Source: SIG636 sp045592105 (lineage in GTDB: Bacteria > Bacillota > Clostridia > Oscillospirales > CAG-382). Taken from it: a DNA stretch of 8,092 nucleotides. Under the pieces are notes generated by a model that was given only the letters and a program-made list of their open reading frames with translations, made no database searches and was not told the origin of the DNA. The stretch's first letter is position 1. Every line of letters starts with the position of its first letter. Location of the stretch: the NCBI GenBank assembly GCA_045592105.1, contig JAZNUB010000018.1, positions 1 through 8,092 on the forward strand. The letters are read 5' to 3'. Both the position numbers and the translations under genes were made by a program. Positions 1-5,243 of the stretch are shown here, piece after piece.

Positions 1-120
1 GTTATTCTTTCTACTTGGCATAGAACTCGCAATTCTGCTCAAAAAGGAATTTCTTGGCACTTCACTACCGACAATGCTCGCGTTAAGCTTAAACACCTAT
101 ATCCCGAAATAAAGTTTTAA
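1..120 (+). CDS. IS630-type transposase, C-terminal fragment
   Basis: An open frame enters from the left edge and ends at TAA 118-120, giving 39 residues. The piece reads GISWHFTTDNARVKLKHLYP near its end. This resembles the closing part of IS630-family (Tc1/mariner-like DDE) transposases, where a W-x-F-T-x-x-x-A-R-x-K-L-x-x-L-Y-P pattern lies just before the stop. The DDE catalytic residues would lie upstream, outside the window, so I cannot tell whether the element is intact. No clear terminal inverted repeat is recognisable directly after the stop. The hairpin-rich DNA that follows could be linked to it or be a separate element. The family call is from memory of the pattern, without a search. 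Confidence 0.7.
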   Translation, partial: VILSTWHRTRNSAQKGISWHFTTDNARVKLKHLYPEIKF

Positions 121-149
121 TATTAACGATGTACTACAACTAAGGCGGT

Positions 150-317
150 ACGCTTCATCTTCAAACAAAACCCCGTTGCGGTGCGTAGGGTCGATTCACG
201 AATCGACCGCCGCGTTGCGGTTATATGCGGCGTTTAGCTTTAAATGCCGCGCTCGGCGGGAGCAAGCCCCCGCCCTACGTTGAAGCATTCGTTTCATCTT
301 TAAACCAAACCCCGTTG
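150..317. repeat. Hairpin cluster bounded by 29-bp direct repeats (MITE-like)
   Basis: Two imperfect 29-bp direct repeats, 150-178 and 289-317, differ at three positions. Between them lie three hairpins. GGTCGATTC (189-197) pairs with GAATCGACC (200-208). GCGGCGTTTA (227-236) pairs with TAAATGCCGC (241-250), with one G-T wobble and a 4-nt loop. GGCGGG (255-260) pairs with CCCGCC (269-274). An outer pair, CGTAGGG (184-190) with CCCTACG (273-279), encloses all three. The segment is much richer in GC than its surroundings and has no credible reading frame. This is the look of a non-autonomous mobile repeat, or a REP-like intergenic repeat, next to the IS630 fragment. Most of the 235-bp gap 121-355 is this element. 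Confidence 0.6.
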
Positions 318-355
318 CATTGTATAAGGCTTTAATTTAACAAAAAGGATCACCT

Positions 356-910
356 ATGAAATCAAAAACACCTTTTATTATGTTGATTATAGCGTTATTT
401 TGTTTTACAAGCGGATGTTTATTTTACGCGTTTTATACAAAATATAATTTATCGCTTTTATTTGATACATTCGTGTTTTTTATAGCTATAGTAGCACATT
501 TCTTTATAATGTTTCTTACTGCGCCAATTGTTCAAATCGTTTTTAAGAAAAAATTTGATTATAATTCCAATTGGTTCAAATTAAAGAAATACGAAAACCA
601 ACTATACGCATTTTTAAAGATAAAAAAATGGAAAAACAAAATTGTAACCTATAACAAAAAGCTATATTCTGTAAAAAAACATTCTTTGATAGACACTATT
701 ATGCTTACCTGTCATGCCGAGGTTGTGCATGAGCTTATTGCTGTCACAAGCTACTTGCCTATTATATTGGGTGCTTTTTTAGGGGATTATCACATATTGG
801 TTGTTATGTCTGTTGTTTTTAGTGTGGCGCACGTTCCGTTTATCTTGGTTCAGCGTTACAACCGCCCTCGATTGGTTAGCCTATACTTTAAATACAATTC
901 AGCCCTATAA
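356..910 (+). CDS. CrtO-like membrane acyltransferase family protein
   Basis: This is a membrane protein of 184 residues. Two hydrophobic segments lie at about 7-28 and 35-62, then a basic middle part (64-110), then hydrophobic stretches around 122-143 and 146-166. The pattern WFKLKKYE (73-80), KKWKNK (90-95), CHAEVVHE (119-126) and QRYNRPRL (166-173) resembles the glycosyl-diaponeurosporenoate acyltransferase (CrtO) family. In Staphylococcus that enzyme adds a fatty acyl chain in the last step of staphyloxanthin synthesis. No carotenoid genes are nearby, so the true substrate here is unknown and may be another lipid or glycolipid. The start is supported by AAAGGA (344-349), six bases before ATG. 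The length is close to that of family members. The family assignment is by recognition of conserved blocks and is moderately certain; the substrate is not. Confidence 0.6.
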   Translation: MKSKTPFIMLIIALFCFTSGCLFYAFYTKYNLSLLFDTFVFFIAIVAHFFIMFLTAPIVQIVFKKKFDYNSNWFKLKKYENQLYAFLKIKKWKNKIVTYNKKLYSVKKHSLIDTIMLTCHAEVVHELIAVTSYLPIILGAFLGDYHILVVMSVVFSVAHVPFILVQRYNRPRLVSLYFKYNSAL

Positions 911-976
911 ATCAGATTATTTAACAATATGTAAAGCTTTTGCGGTAGTTTTTATACCGAAACCACTAAATCAAGC

Positions 977-982
977 AAGGAG
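977..982 (+). promoter_or_regulatory. Ribosome binding site fixing the start at 990
   Basis: AAGGAG lies seven bases before ATG 990. The open frame runs back to 801 inside the preceding gene. The strong site at this spacing shows that translation starts at 990, so the upstream extension should be dropped. Confidence 0.8.
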
Positions 983-989
983 AAAGCTT

Positions 990-1316
990 ATGGCAAAATT
1001 AGAACAAACACTTAGCGGTAACTTTGATCAAATACTAAATAAAATTCAAAACGGAATACTGAAAGGCAGTATGTCTGCTTCTCTTGAAGATGCAAGCGAT
1101 TTTAGCAGCGGCGAGGCAAGATGCAGCGTTCGTGTGTTTGAAAGATACAGCTATGCAGGCGGAAACCGCGTTAGCCTTAGCGTAACGCTGTTTCAAAACG
1201 GAAACGAAGCCATTCATTTATCCGCTATCACGTCCGGAGGAAGCCAGGCGTTGTTCTTTAAAATCAACACCTGGGGCGAAGAAGCGTTTCTTGATAAGCT
1301 GAAAGAGCTGCTTTAG
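990..1316 (+). CDS. DUF6054-like small soluble protein
   Basis: This 108-residue protein has no signal peptide and no membrane segment. It resembles the DUF6054 family of uncharacterised clostridial proteins. The features I recognise are the core from GSMSASLED through CSVRVFERYSYAGGNRVSL and the late ITSGGSQALFFKINTWGEE block. The alternating polar and apolar residues in the centre (VSLSVTLF, IHLSAIT) suggest a beta-rich fold. No catalytic motif is visible and I assign no function. The gene lies 79 bases after the CrtO-like gene with no obvious terminator between them. The start is set by the AAGGAG site at 977-982. Codon use looks less AT-rich than in the preceding gene, which suggests the two have different histories. 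The family name is recalled, not searched. Confidence 0.65.
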   Translation: MAKLEQTLSGNFDQILNKIQNGILKGSMSASLEDASDFSSGEARCSVRVFERYSYAGGNRVSLSVTLFQNGNEAIHLSAITSGGSQALFFKINTWGEEAFLDKLKELL

Positions 1317-1351
1317 TCAATTACCAAAAACATATCGTCGTTACTTAAAAA

Positions 1352-1555
1352 ATGGAAAAACGAAATAAATTTTTATCTTATTTATTACCGTTTCGCTGTA
1401 TCGTTTTTTTGCTGATTTTTGTAGTTGGAGCATCTGTTGTGGGCAAAAAAACGGACGCTATTAGTAATTGGTGGTCTGTTGTTGCAAGCATAGTTAATAT
1501 TATCACAATATGGGTTTTATTTTTCATTACAAAAAAGCAAGGAAGCAATTATTGA
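1352..1555 (+). CDS. Short membrane protein, probable N-terminal remnant of a CPBP protease
   Basis: This 67-residue frame has two hydrophobic segments (about 8-31 and 42-61) and a short basic tail (TKKQGSNY). The SNWWSVVASIVNI stretch followed by a TKKQG-type turn resembles the first two helices of some clostridial CPBP (CAAX protease/bacteriocin-processing) membrane proteins. Those proteins continue for some 200 further residues with the EExxxR, FxxxH and HxxxN motifs. All of these are missing here because the frame stops at 1553-1555. No convincing ribosome binding site precedes ATG 1352. The most likely reading is a truncated gene whose 3' part was lost when the structured DNA downstream arrived. 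A functional small membrane protein is less likely but possible. Confidence 0.5.
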   Translation: MEKRNKFLSYLLPFRCIVFLLIFVVGASVVGKKTDAISNWWSVVASIVNIITIWVLFFITKKQGSNY

Positions 1556-1751
1556 TGTAGCTACGGTTATGCAAATATTGGCTACTTCTTTAGTTCCCGA
1601 ACTGTACGAAACAATGTGCGGTATGTAGGCTAATTTCAATTTCACAAACACATAAAAACAGATGGGCTTGCCCTTTTTTTGGGCAAACCTCAGCTTGATG
1701 ACAAACCTTGCCATCAAGCTGGCAGAGTGCTGAGAAAGAGCGCAGACAAGA

Positions 1752-1796
1752 CGAACCGAGGCGAGAACTGTACTAAGTACTGTGAGCCGAGGTTCG
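1752..1796. repeat. Interrupted inverted repeat with paired GA internal loops
   Basis: The two sides match as CGAACC / GA / GGC / GA on the left (1752-1764) and GA / GCC / GA / GGTTCG on the right (1784-1796). The centre folds as GTAC-TAA-GTAC (1770-1780). Each GA faces a GA, which in RNA would form tandem sheared G-A pairs twice in succession. That is more typical of a folded RNA than of a plain palindromic DNA site. The structure reads as a helix from either strand, but the GA steps exist only if the plus strand is transcribed; the minus strand would have TC facing TC. Confidence 0.5.
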
Positions 1797-1821
1797 TTTT
1801 GAACGAAAAAATACAATAATT

Positions 1822-1859
1822 GAAGAAATTTCGAGGATGAAACTCCTCGAATTTTCTTC
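1822..1859. terminator. Long hairpin, possible terminator or element end
   Basis: A 16-bp stem with a single T-T mismatch joins 1822-1837 and 1844-1859 across a 6-nt loop (TGAAAC). On the plus strand the 3' arm is followed only by TTTATGG, so a classical terminator is not assured. On the minus strand the stem is followed by an A/T-rich run (AATTATTGTATTTTTT), which fits termination a little better. It marks the right end of the structured block. Confidence 0.4.
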
Positions 1860-1943
1860 TTTATGGGAATGAAATTTTGTTTTTTCGTGTTCTGTGCCTT
1901 TGTCAGCGGTCTGAAGCCTTTTGCTTTTTTCTTGCTTACGGTA

Positions 1944-1972
1944 TATACAACCTTAAGAAATTGTGATATAAT
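1944..1972 (+). promoter_or_regulatory. Extended -10 promoter of the hydrolase operon
   Basis: The -10 element is TATAAT at 1967-1972 with TG at 1964-1965 (TGATATAAT, extended -10). TATACA at 1944-1949 lies 17 bases upstream and matches four of six consensus -35 positions. The start codon of the next gene is 30 bases after the -10, with a ribosome site in between. The sequence GTGATATAAT recurs exactly in the promoter at 5191-5200. Confidence 0.7.
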
Positions 1973-2002
1973 ACTGCTACAAATAGGGTTAAGGGGGATA
2001 AA

Positions 2003-2725
2003 ATGAAAATAGAAGAATACGGCATTGGAAACGAAAAAACAATAGTTATGCTTCACGGTGCGTTTTTCGTACACAGCTTTGGCAAACAATATCCTTTGTC
2101 AAAAGATTATCATATCGTTGTTCCCCACATAATGGGATTTGGTGATAATACGGAAAAAGCTTTCCGTACCGATGATTGTATAAACGAACTATATGGGTTT
2201 ATTAAATCTCTAAATAAAAAAGTTATGCTGGTTGGCTTTTCGCTTGGAGCTCAACTTGCTTTTAAATTAGTGTCACAGCACGAAGAATTGTTTGAAGCGG
2301 CAATAATCGTAAGCCCTTGGTTAATAAAAGACGAGCGCAAGCTACAAAGCGTTTTAGAATTGAATAAAAAACAATTCAGGTCATTACAAAACAAGTTCAA
2401 ATGCGGTTTTATCGGCTTAATGAACGGGCTTCCGCCAAAGGCGTGCAAGGAATTTGTTTCACAAATGCAAAAGGTGAAAGAAGAAACAATCCATAATATT
2501 GTATACAACGGAATCTCTGTTGAAAGCGTTCCCGAATTTAAAAACCTTTCTATTCCGATATTAGCGTTGGCAGGCGCAAAGGAAGAAGCGGAAGTTCAAA
2601 ACAGCGTAACAAAAATGTTTGAAATTAATAAAAATTGCAAGTTTGAAATTTGGGAAAAAGCAGGGCACAACATCCCGCCGTTGTTCTCAAAACGATTTAA
2701 TCAACTTATCCGCACTTTATATTAA
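2003..2725 (+). CDS. Alpha/beta hydrolase family protein
   Basis: This 240-residue cytoplasmic protein has the alpha/beta hydrolase fold. The oxyanion-hole motif HG is at residues 18-19. The nucleophile elbow is GFSLG with Ser80. The catalytic histidine is His222 in AGHNIPP. The acid that completes the triad is probably Glu194 or Glu195 after LALAGAKEE, where most relatives have Asp; this is inferred from position. Length is normal for small esterase or lipase-like members. The substrate cannot be read from sequence. AAGGGGG (1991-1997) lies five bases before ATG. The gene is first in a likely operon with an acyltransferase, so an esterase role acting on an acylated product is conceivable but unproven. 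Confidence 0.85.
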   Translation: MKIEEYGIGNEKTIVMLHGAFFVHSFGKQYPLSKDYHIVVPHIMGFGDNTEKAFRTDDCINELYGFIKSLNKKVMLVGFSLGAQLAFKLVSQHEELFEAAIIVSPWLIKDERKLQSVLELNKKQFRSLQNKFKCGFIGLMNGLPPKACKEFVSQMQKVKEETIHNIVYNGISVESVPEFKNLSIPILALAGAKEEAEVQNSVTKMFEINKNCKFEIWEKAGHNIPPLFSKRFNQLIRTLY

Positions 2726-2774
2726 ACTATTATGTGTGCGTGGCATTGAGAAAAAAGAGAAAGAAGTGATTATA

Positions 2775-3863
2775 GTGAACACCGCACAAAAAAGAAATAC
2801 CGGCATCGACCTGCTGCGAATAGTTTCCATGGCGATGGTTGTTGCCCTGCACGTTTTAGGTCAAGGTGGGATCTTGGGCGCGTCCGCTGAAAGGTCTGCC
2901 AACTATAATATAGCTTGGTTTTTAGAAATAGCTGCATATTGCGCTGTGAATTGTTATGCACTTATTTCCGGATATGTTGGCATACGCGCAAAGCATAAAG
3001 CGTCAAATATTATTATGCTTTGGTTGCAGGTTGCGCTTTATTCTATATCAATTGCCACAATTATGTATTTTACTCACGATGTAGTTGATTTTAAATACAT
3101 ATTTAATGCTTGCTTTCCTGTTACCTTCTCGTTTTATTGGTACTTCACGGCTTATTTCGCTATGTGGTTTTTCATCCCCCTAATGAACGCGGCAATTAAC
3201 GGTTTGCCGAAGAAAAAATGCGGGCTTATATTAATATCAACAAGTGTAATTTTGCTTCCTATTTCGTTAGTTACCGATGCGTTTAGTATAAACGGCGGCT
3301 ATGGGGTTCTTTGGCTTTGTTATCTTTACCTCATTGGCGCGTATATAAGCAAGTATGGCTTTTTTGTAGGAACAAGTTGCTGGAAGTCAATCTCTGTATA
3401 TTGCGCATGTATAGTAATAACTTTCAGTTATCTGACATTAACCCCTATATTTTGGCATCCCAGCTCGTTACTGATAAATTATGTTTCTCCTTTTATGCTA
3501 ATTGCAGCGATTGCCCTATTGGTGTTCTTTATTAACCTGAAAATACCCGCTAAACTAACAAAAGCGATAACCCTAATATCTTCGTTATCTTTTAGTGTTT
3601 ATTTAATACACACTCATCCGTTAGTGTTTGAGCACGTTTTGAAAGGCAAATTCGCATTTTTGGCATCCACAAACCCAATTATAATGACGGCAATTGTGTT
3701 TATAGGAGTAATAGGCATATTTGTTATTTGTGCGGTTATCGACTATTTGCGCCTTTGTCTTTTCAAAGCTCTTAGAATACGGCAGCTCTTGGTTTGGATA
3801 GAAACACGAATGGGTGCTTATATAAAAAGCGTTTCTAACAAAGCTTTTGGCTTGGACAAATAA
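2775..3863 (+). CDS. Acyltransferase-3 family integral membrane protein
   Basis: This 362-residue, highly hydrophobic protein has about ten predicted membrane segments. It starts with the family signature of acyltransferase 3 (OatA/WecH-type O-acyltransferases). In GIDLLRIVSMAMVVALH, Arg15 and His26 occupy the conserved places. A late SFSVYLIHTHPLV segment is also typical. Such enzymes move acetyl or other acyl groups across the membrane onto sugars, peptidoglycan or secondary metabolites; the acceptor here is unknown. The start is taken as GTG 2775 behind AAGAAGTGAT (2761-2770). GTG 2766 is an alternative. The open frame runs back into the hydrolase gene, but those residues do not look like this family. 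The gap to the hydrolase is 49 bases without a terminator, so the two genes are probably co-transcribed. Confidence 0.85.
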   Translation: MNTAQKRNTGIDLLRIVSMAMVVALHVLGQGGILGASAERSANYNIAWFLEIAAYCAVNCYALISGYVGIRAKHKASNIIMLWLQVALYSISIATIMYFTHDVVDFKYIFNACFPVTFSFYWYFTAYFAMWFFIPLMNAAINGLPKKKCGLILISTSVILLPISLVTDAFSINGGYGVLWLCYLYLIGAYISKYGFFVGTSCWKSISVYCACIVITFSYLTLTPIFWHPSSLLINYVSPFMLIAAIALLVFFINLKIPAKLTKAITLISSLSFSVYLIHTHPLVFEHVLKGKFAFLASTNPIIMTAIVFIGVIGIFVICAVIDYLRLCLFKALRIRQLLVWIETRMGAYIKSVSNKAFGLDK

Positions 3864-3883
3864 GAATTTGACAAGGGGATTCT

Positions 3884-4345
3884 ATGAAATTGGCGGTGTA
3901 TAAAATATGGCAATGCACGTGGGGCTTTCTTCAATCGTTATTAGGCTTTATTGTGTTTCTAACGCACTATAAAAACAAACATTTTTGGTATCACGGGGCG
4001 TTAGTTACGGTTTGGGAGCCCAAAACAAGCGTATCCTTGGGGTTGTTTGTGTTTGTTACCTCCGAACCTTTTTTTGCAAAGAAATACGAAGGGCAAATTA
4101 GCGTTAAAGAGCTTTCAAGCCAACTGCTTGTTCACGAATACGGACATACAATTCAATCTCTTATGTTAGGGCCGCTATATTTGGTTGTAATCGGAATACC
4201 TTCCACATTGTGGGGCTTTTTAGGAGGGAGAAAACGCAGGGATAAGCAAATTCCATACGGTTCATTTTTTACCGAAAAATGGGCAAATCATCTTGGAGAA
4301 TGGGTTACGGGTGAAAAATCCATTGGTAATTTGGTTTTAGAATAG
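3884..4345 (+). CDS. Small membrane-associated protein with HEYGH zinc-site motif
   Basis: This protein has 153 residues. It has an N-terminal hydrophobic segment (about 8-27), a middle beta-like part, then VHEYGHTIQS with His84, Glu85 and His88. A second hydrophobic stretch follows at 95-113 (GPLYLVVIGIPSTLWGF). HExxH is the zinc-protease signature. A possible third ligand is Glu131 in FFTEKWANHLGE. I recall similar short proteins in Clostridia and Bacteroides annotated only as hypothetical. It is far shorter than known membrane metalloproteases, so a full peptidase domain is doubtful. AAGGGG (3873-3878) lies five bases before ATG, and the gene begins 20 bases after the acyltransferase stop, so it belongs to the same operon. 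Zinc binding is inferred; protease activity is not shown. Confidence 0.6.
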   Translation: MKLAVYKIWQCTWGFLQSLLGFIVFLTHYKNKHFWYHGALVTVWEPKTSVSLGLFVFVTSEPFFAKKYEGQISVKELSSQLLVHEYGHTIQSLMLGPLYLVVIGIPSTLWGFLGGRKRRDKQIPYGSFFTEKWANHLGEWVTGEKSIGNLVLE

Positions 4346-4359
4346 AGATACCGGCTTTT

Positions 4360-4374
4360 GATTTGCCGAATAGA
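4360..4374. repeat. 15-bp direct repeat, left copy flanking the XRE gene
   Basis: GATTTGCCGAATAGA occurs here and again, identically, at 5032-5046. ATACC also precedes both copies at similar distance (4348-4352 and 5022-5026). The pair brackets the regulator gene together with its own promoter. Confidence 0.7.
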
Positions 4375-4430
4375 ATTTACCGGACACCCTATGTCTACCA
4401 CAATATTACGGCATTTCTCGCTTTGTGTCG

Positions 4431-4459
4431 TTGTATTTATATTAGGCTTTTGATATGAT
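4431..4459 (+). promoter_or_regulatory. Promoter of the XRE regulator gene
   Basis: TTGTAT (4431-4436) and TATGAT (4454-4459) are spaced by 17 bases. TG at 4451-4452 makes an extended -10. The predicted start of transcription near 4466 lies right at the ribosome site, so the leader is very short. The regulator therefore has its own promoter inside the repeat-bounded segment. Confidence 0.6.
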
Positions 4460-4467
4460 TGTTCACG

Positions 4468-4475
4468 AAAGGGGG
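4468..4475 (+). promoter_or_regulatory. Ribosome binding site fixing the start at 4483
   Basis: AAAGGGGG lies seven bases before ATG 4483. The open frame could begin at TTG 4459 instead, but that codon overlaps the -10 element and precedes this site. Confidence 0.75.
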
Positions 4476-4482
4476 CAGCTTA

Positions 4483-5013
4483 ATGAACCAACAGAAAATG
4501 GGGGAATTTCTAAAACACCTACGCAAAGAAAAAGGGTTTACCCAAGAACAACTGGCAGAGCGTTTCTTTGTATCTTCCCGAACTGTATCTCGATGGGAAA
4601 CGGGCAGCAATATGCCGGATGTAAACACGCTTATTGAACTTGCGGACTTCTATGACGTAGATATTCGTGAAATCATTGATGGAGAAAGGAAAAGCGAGAA
4701 TATGGATAATGAAATGAAGGATACCTTGAAGAAGTTTGCGGAATATGCCGCAGAGGAAAACCAAAAGCGCCATAAACGGCTACTCATCCTTCTGGCAGGC
4801 GCAGCTGCACTTAGTTTTGTCTGCCGTATGTTGTTTGGAAGTGATTTCGTAGGTCTGTTCTATGGAATTGTTCCCGAGAATATTTGTAATAATATCACAT
4901 CGTTTACATTCGGTCTTGCTGATGCAGCATTGGCGTTGTATATACTGCACCAACTGGGCGCGTTTGATAAAATCGGTTTATGGAAAAAGAACCATAGAGA
5001 AAACAAAAAGTAA
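4483..5013 (+). CDS. XRE-family regulator with C-terminal membrane segments
   Basis: This protein has 176 residues. Residues 6-65 form a Cro/C1-type helix-turn-helix domain: LRKEKGFTQEQLAERFFVSS is followed by RTVSRWETGSNMPD, with the Trp38-Glu39 and Pro45-Asp46 signatures. A charged, probably helical linker (68-98) leads to two hydrophobic segments at about 100-118 and 138-156, then a basic tail. Membrane-linked XRE proteins of this layout are common in Clostridia, and the membrane part may sense a signal; the target is unknown. The gene has its own promoter and a strong terminator and is bracketed by 15-bp repeats. Its codons look richer in G and C than those of the neighbouring operon, which suggests separate acquisition. 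The adjacent CPBP genes are possible targets, but no operator shared between the promoters is obvious. Confidence 0.85.
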   Translation: MNQQKMGEFLKHLRKEKGFTQEQLAERFFVSSRTVSRWETGSNMPDVNTLIELADFYDVDIREIIDGERKSENMDNEMKDTLKKFAEYAAEENQKRHKRLLILLAGAAALSFVCRMLFGSDFVGLFYGIVPENICNNITSFTFGLADAALALYILHQLGAFDKIGLWKKNHRENKK

Positions 5014-5031
5014 CTGCGGAATACCAATTCC

Positions 5032-5046
5032 GATTTGCCGAATAGA
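5032..5046. repeat. 15-bp direct repeat, right copy flanking the XRE gene
   Basis: This copy is identical to 4360-4374. It sits between the regulator stop codon and its terminator hairpin. A small inverted repeat, CGGAAT (5017-5022) with ATTCCG (5027-5032), abuts its left end. Confidence 0.7.
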
Positions 5047-5052
5047 TAAAGA

Positions 5053-5088
5053 GCAGATGGGTTCGCTTCATAACCCGCCTGCTTTTTT
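5053..5088 (+). terminator. Rho-independent terminator after the XRE gene
   Basis: An 11-bp stem (5053-5063 with 5072-5082) has one A-C mismatch and one T-G wobble, with an 8-nt loop. Six T follow at 5083-5088. It closes the regulator transcript and insulates it from the CPBP genes. Confidence 0.85.
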
Positions 5089-5118
5089 GTTATGCCGTTT
5101 TTTGCAAGAAATAATAAT

Positions 5119-5213
5119 GCCCTCCTCCTGCCTAACACCCATAAACCTTTAATAAAGCTACGAATATATACTTTTATTCTTTTATGTTTTGTGATATAAT
5201 GCTGTTCGATAAA
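5119..5213. repeat. 95-bp duplicated promoter-bearing repeat, copy A
   Basis: This segment matches 6934-7026 with about five substitutions and two single-base indels. The core 5134-5183 is identical over 50 bases. It ends in an extended -10 promoter directed into the CPBP gene at 5244. Confidence 0.9.
5172..5200 (+). promoter_or_regulatory. Extended -10 promoter of the first CPBP gene
   Basis: The -10 is TATAAT (5195-5200) preceded by TG (5192-5193). The -35 position, 17 bases upstream, is the weak TTTTAT (5172-5177), which suits an extended -10 promoter. It lies inside repeat copy A. Confidence 0.7.
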
Positions 5214-5243
5214 ATTAAATTTGCAGGATGCAGGTATGTTATA

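Larger units (their letters stand above)
1556..2002. other. 447-bp gene-free stretch rich in secondary structure
   Basis: No credible gene lies here; a long minus-strand frame crosses it but looks spurious. From about 1660 to 1860 it carries a chain of inverted repeats, listed in order. TTGCCC (1668-1673) pairs with GGGCAA (1681-1686) across seven T. CAGCTTGATG (1691-1700) pairs with CATCAAGCTG (1712-1721). A long interrupted helix spans 1752-1796. TTCGTT (1793-1798) pairs with AACGAA (1802-1807). A 16-bp hairpin spans 1822-1859. The last 60 bases hold the promoter of the downstream operon. The left part (1556-1640) may hold debris: a 29-codon open frame (1539-1628) runs out of the CPBP fragment in another phase, but I do not recognise it. 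The block could be a structured RNA gene or a mobile intergenic repeat. Confidence 0.55.

Noticed and set aside
801..989. N-terminal extension of the DUF6054-like gene
   Set aside because: It overlaps the CrtO-like gene in another frame, and a strong AAGGAG site precedes ATG 990.
1668..1686. Rho-independent terminator for the short CPBP fragment
   Set aside because: The seven T form the loop between TTGCCC and GGGCAA and do not follow a stem; the alternative GGG/CCC stem in front of the T-run has only three pairs.
1517..2089. Long minus-strand open frame of 190 codons
   Set aside because: It crosses the hairpin block and the promoter of the hydrolase operon, has no ribosome site that fits, and its translation follows the palindromes without any domain pattern. 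It is most likely an accident of the repeat sequence.
2619..2774. N-terminal extension of the acyltransferase
   Set aside because: It lies inside the hydrolase gene and its residues do not belong to the acyltransferase family; the family signature begins about ten residues after GTG 2775.
4459..4482. Upstream start for the XRE regulator
   Set aside because: TTG 4459 overlaps the -10 element and lies before the ribosome site at 4468-4475.
5184..5243. Upstream start for the first CPBP gene
   Set aside because: This start precedes the -10 element at 5195-5200 and could not be on the transcript from that promoter.
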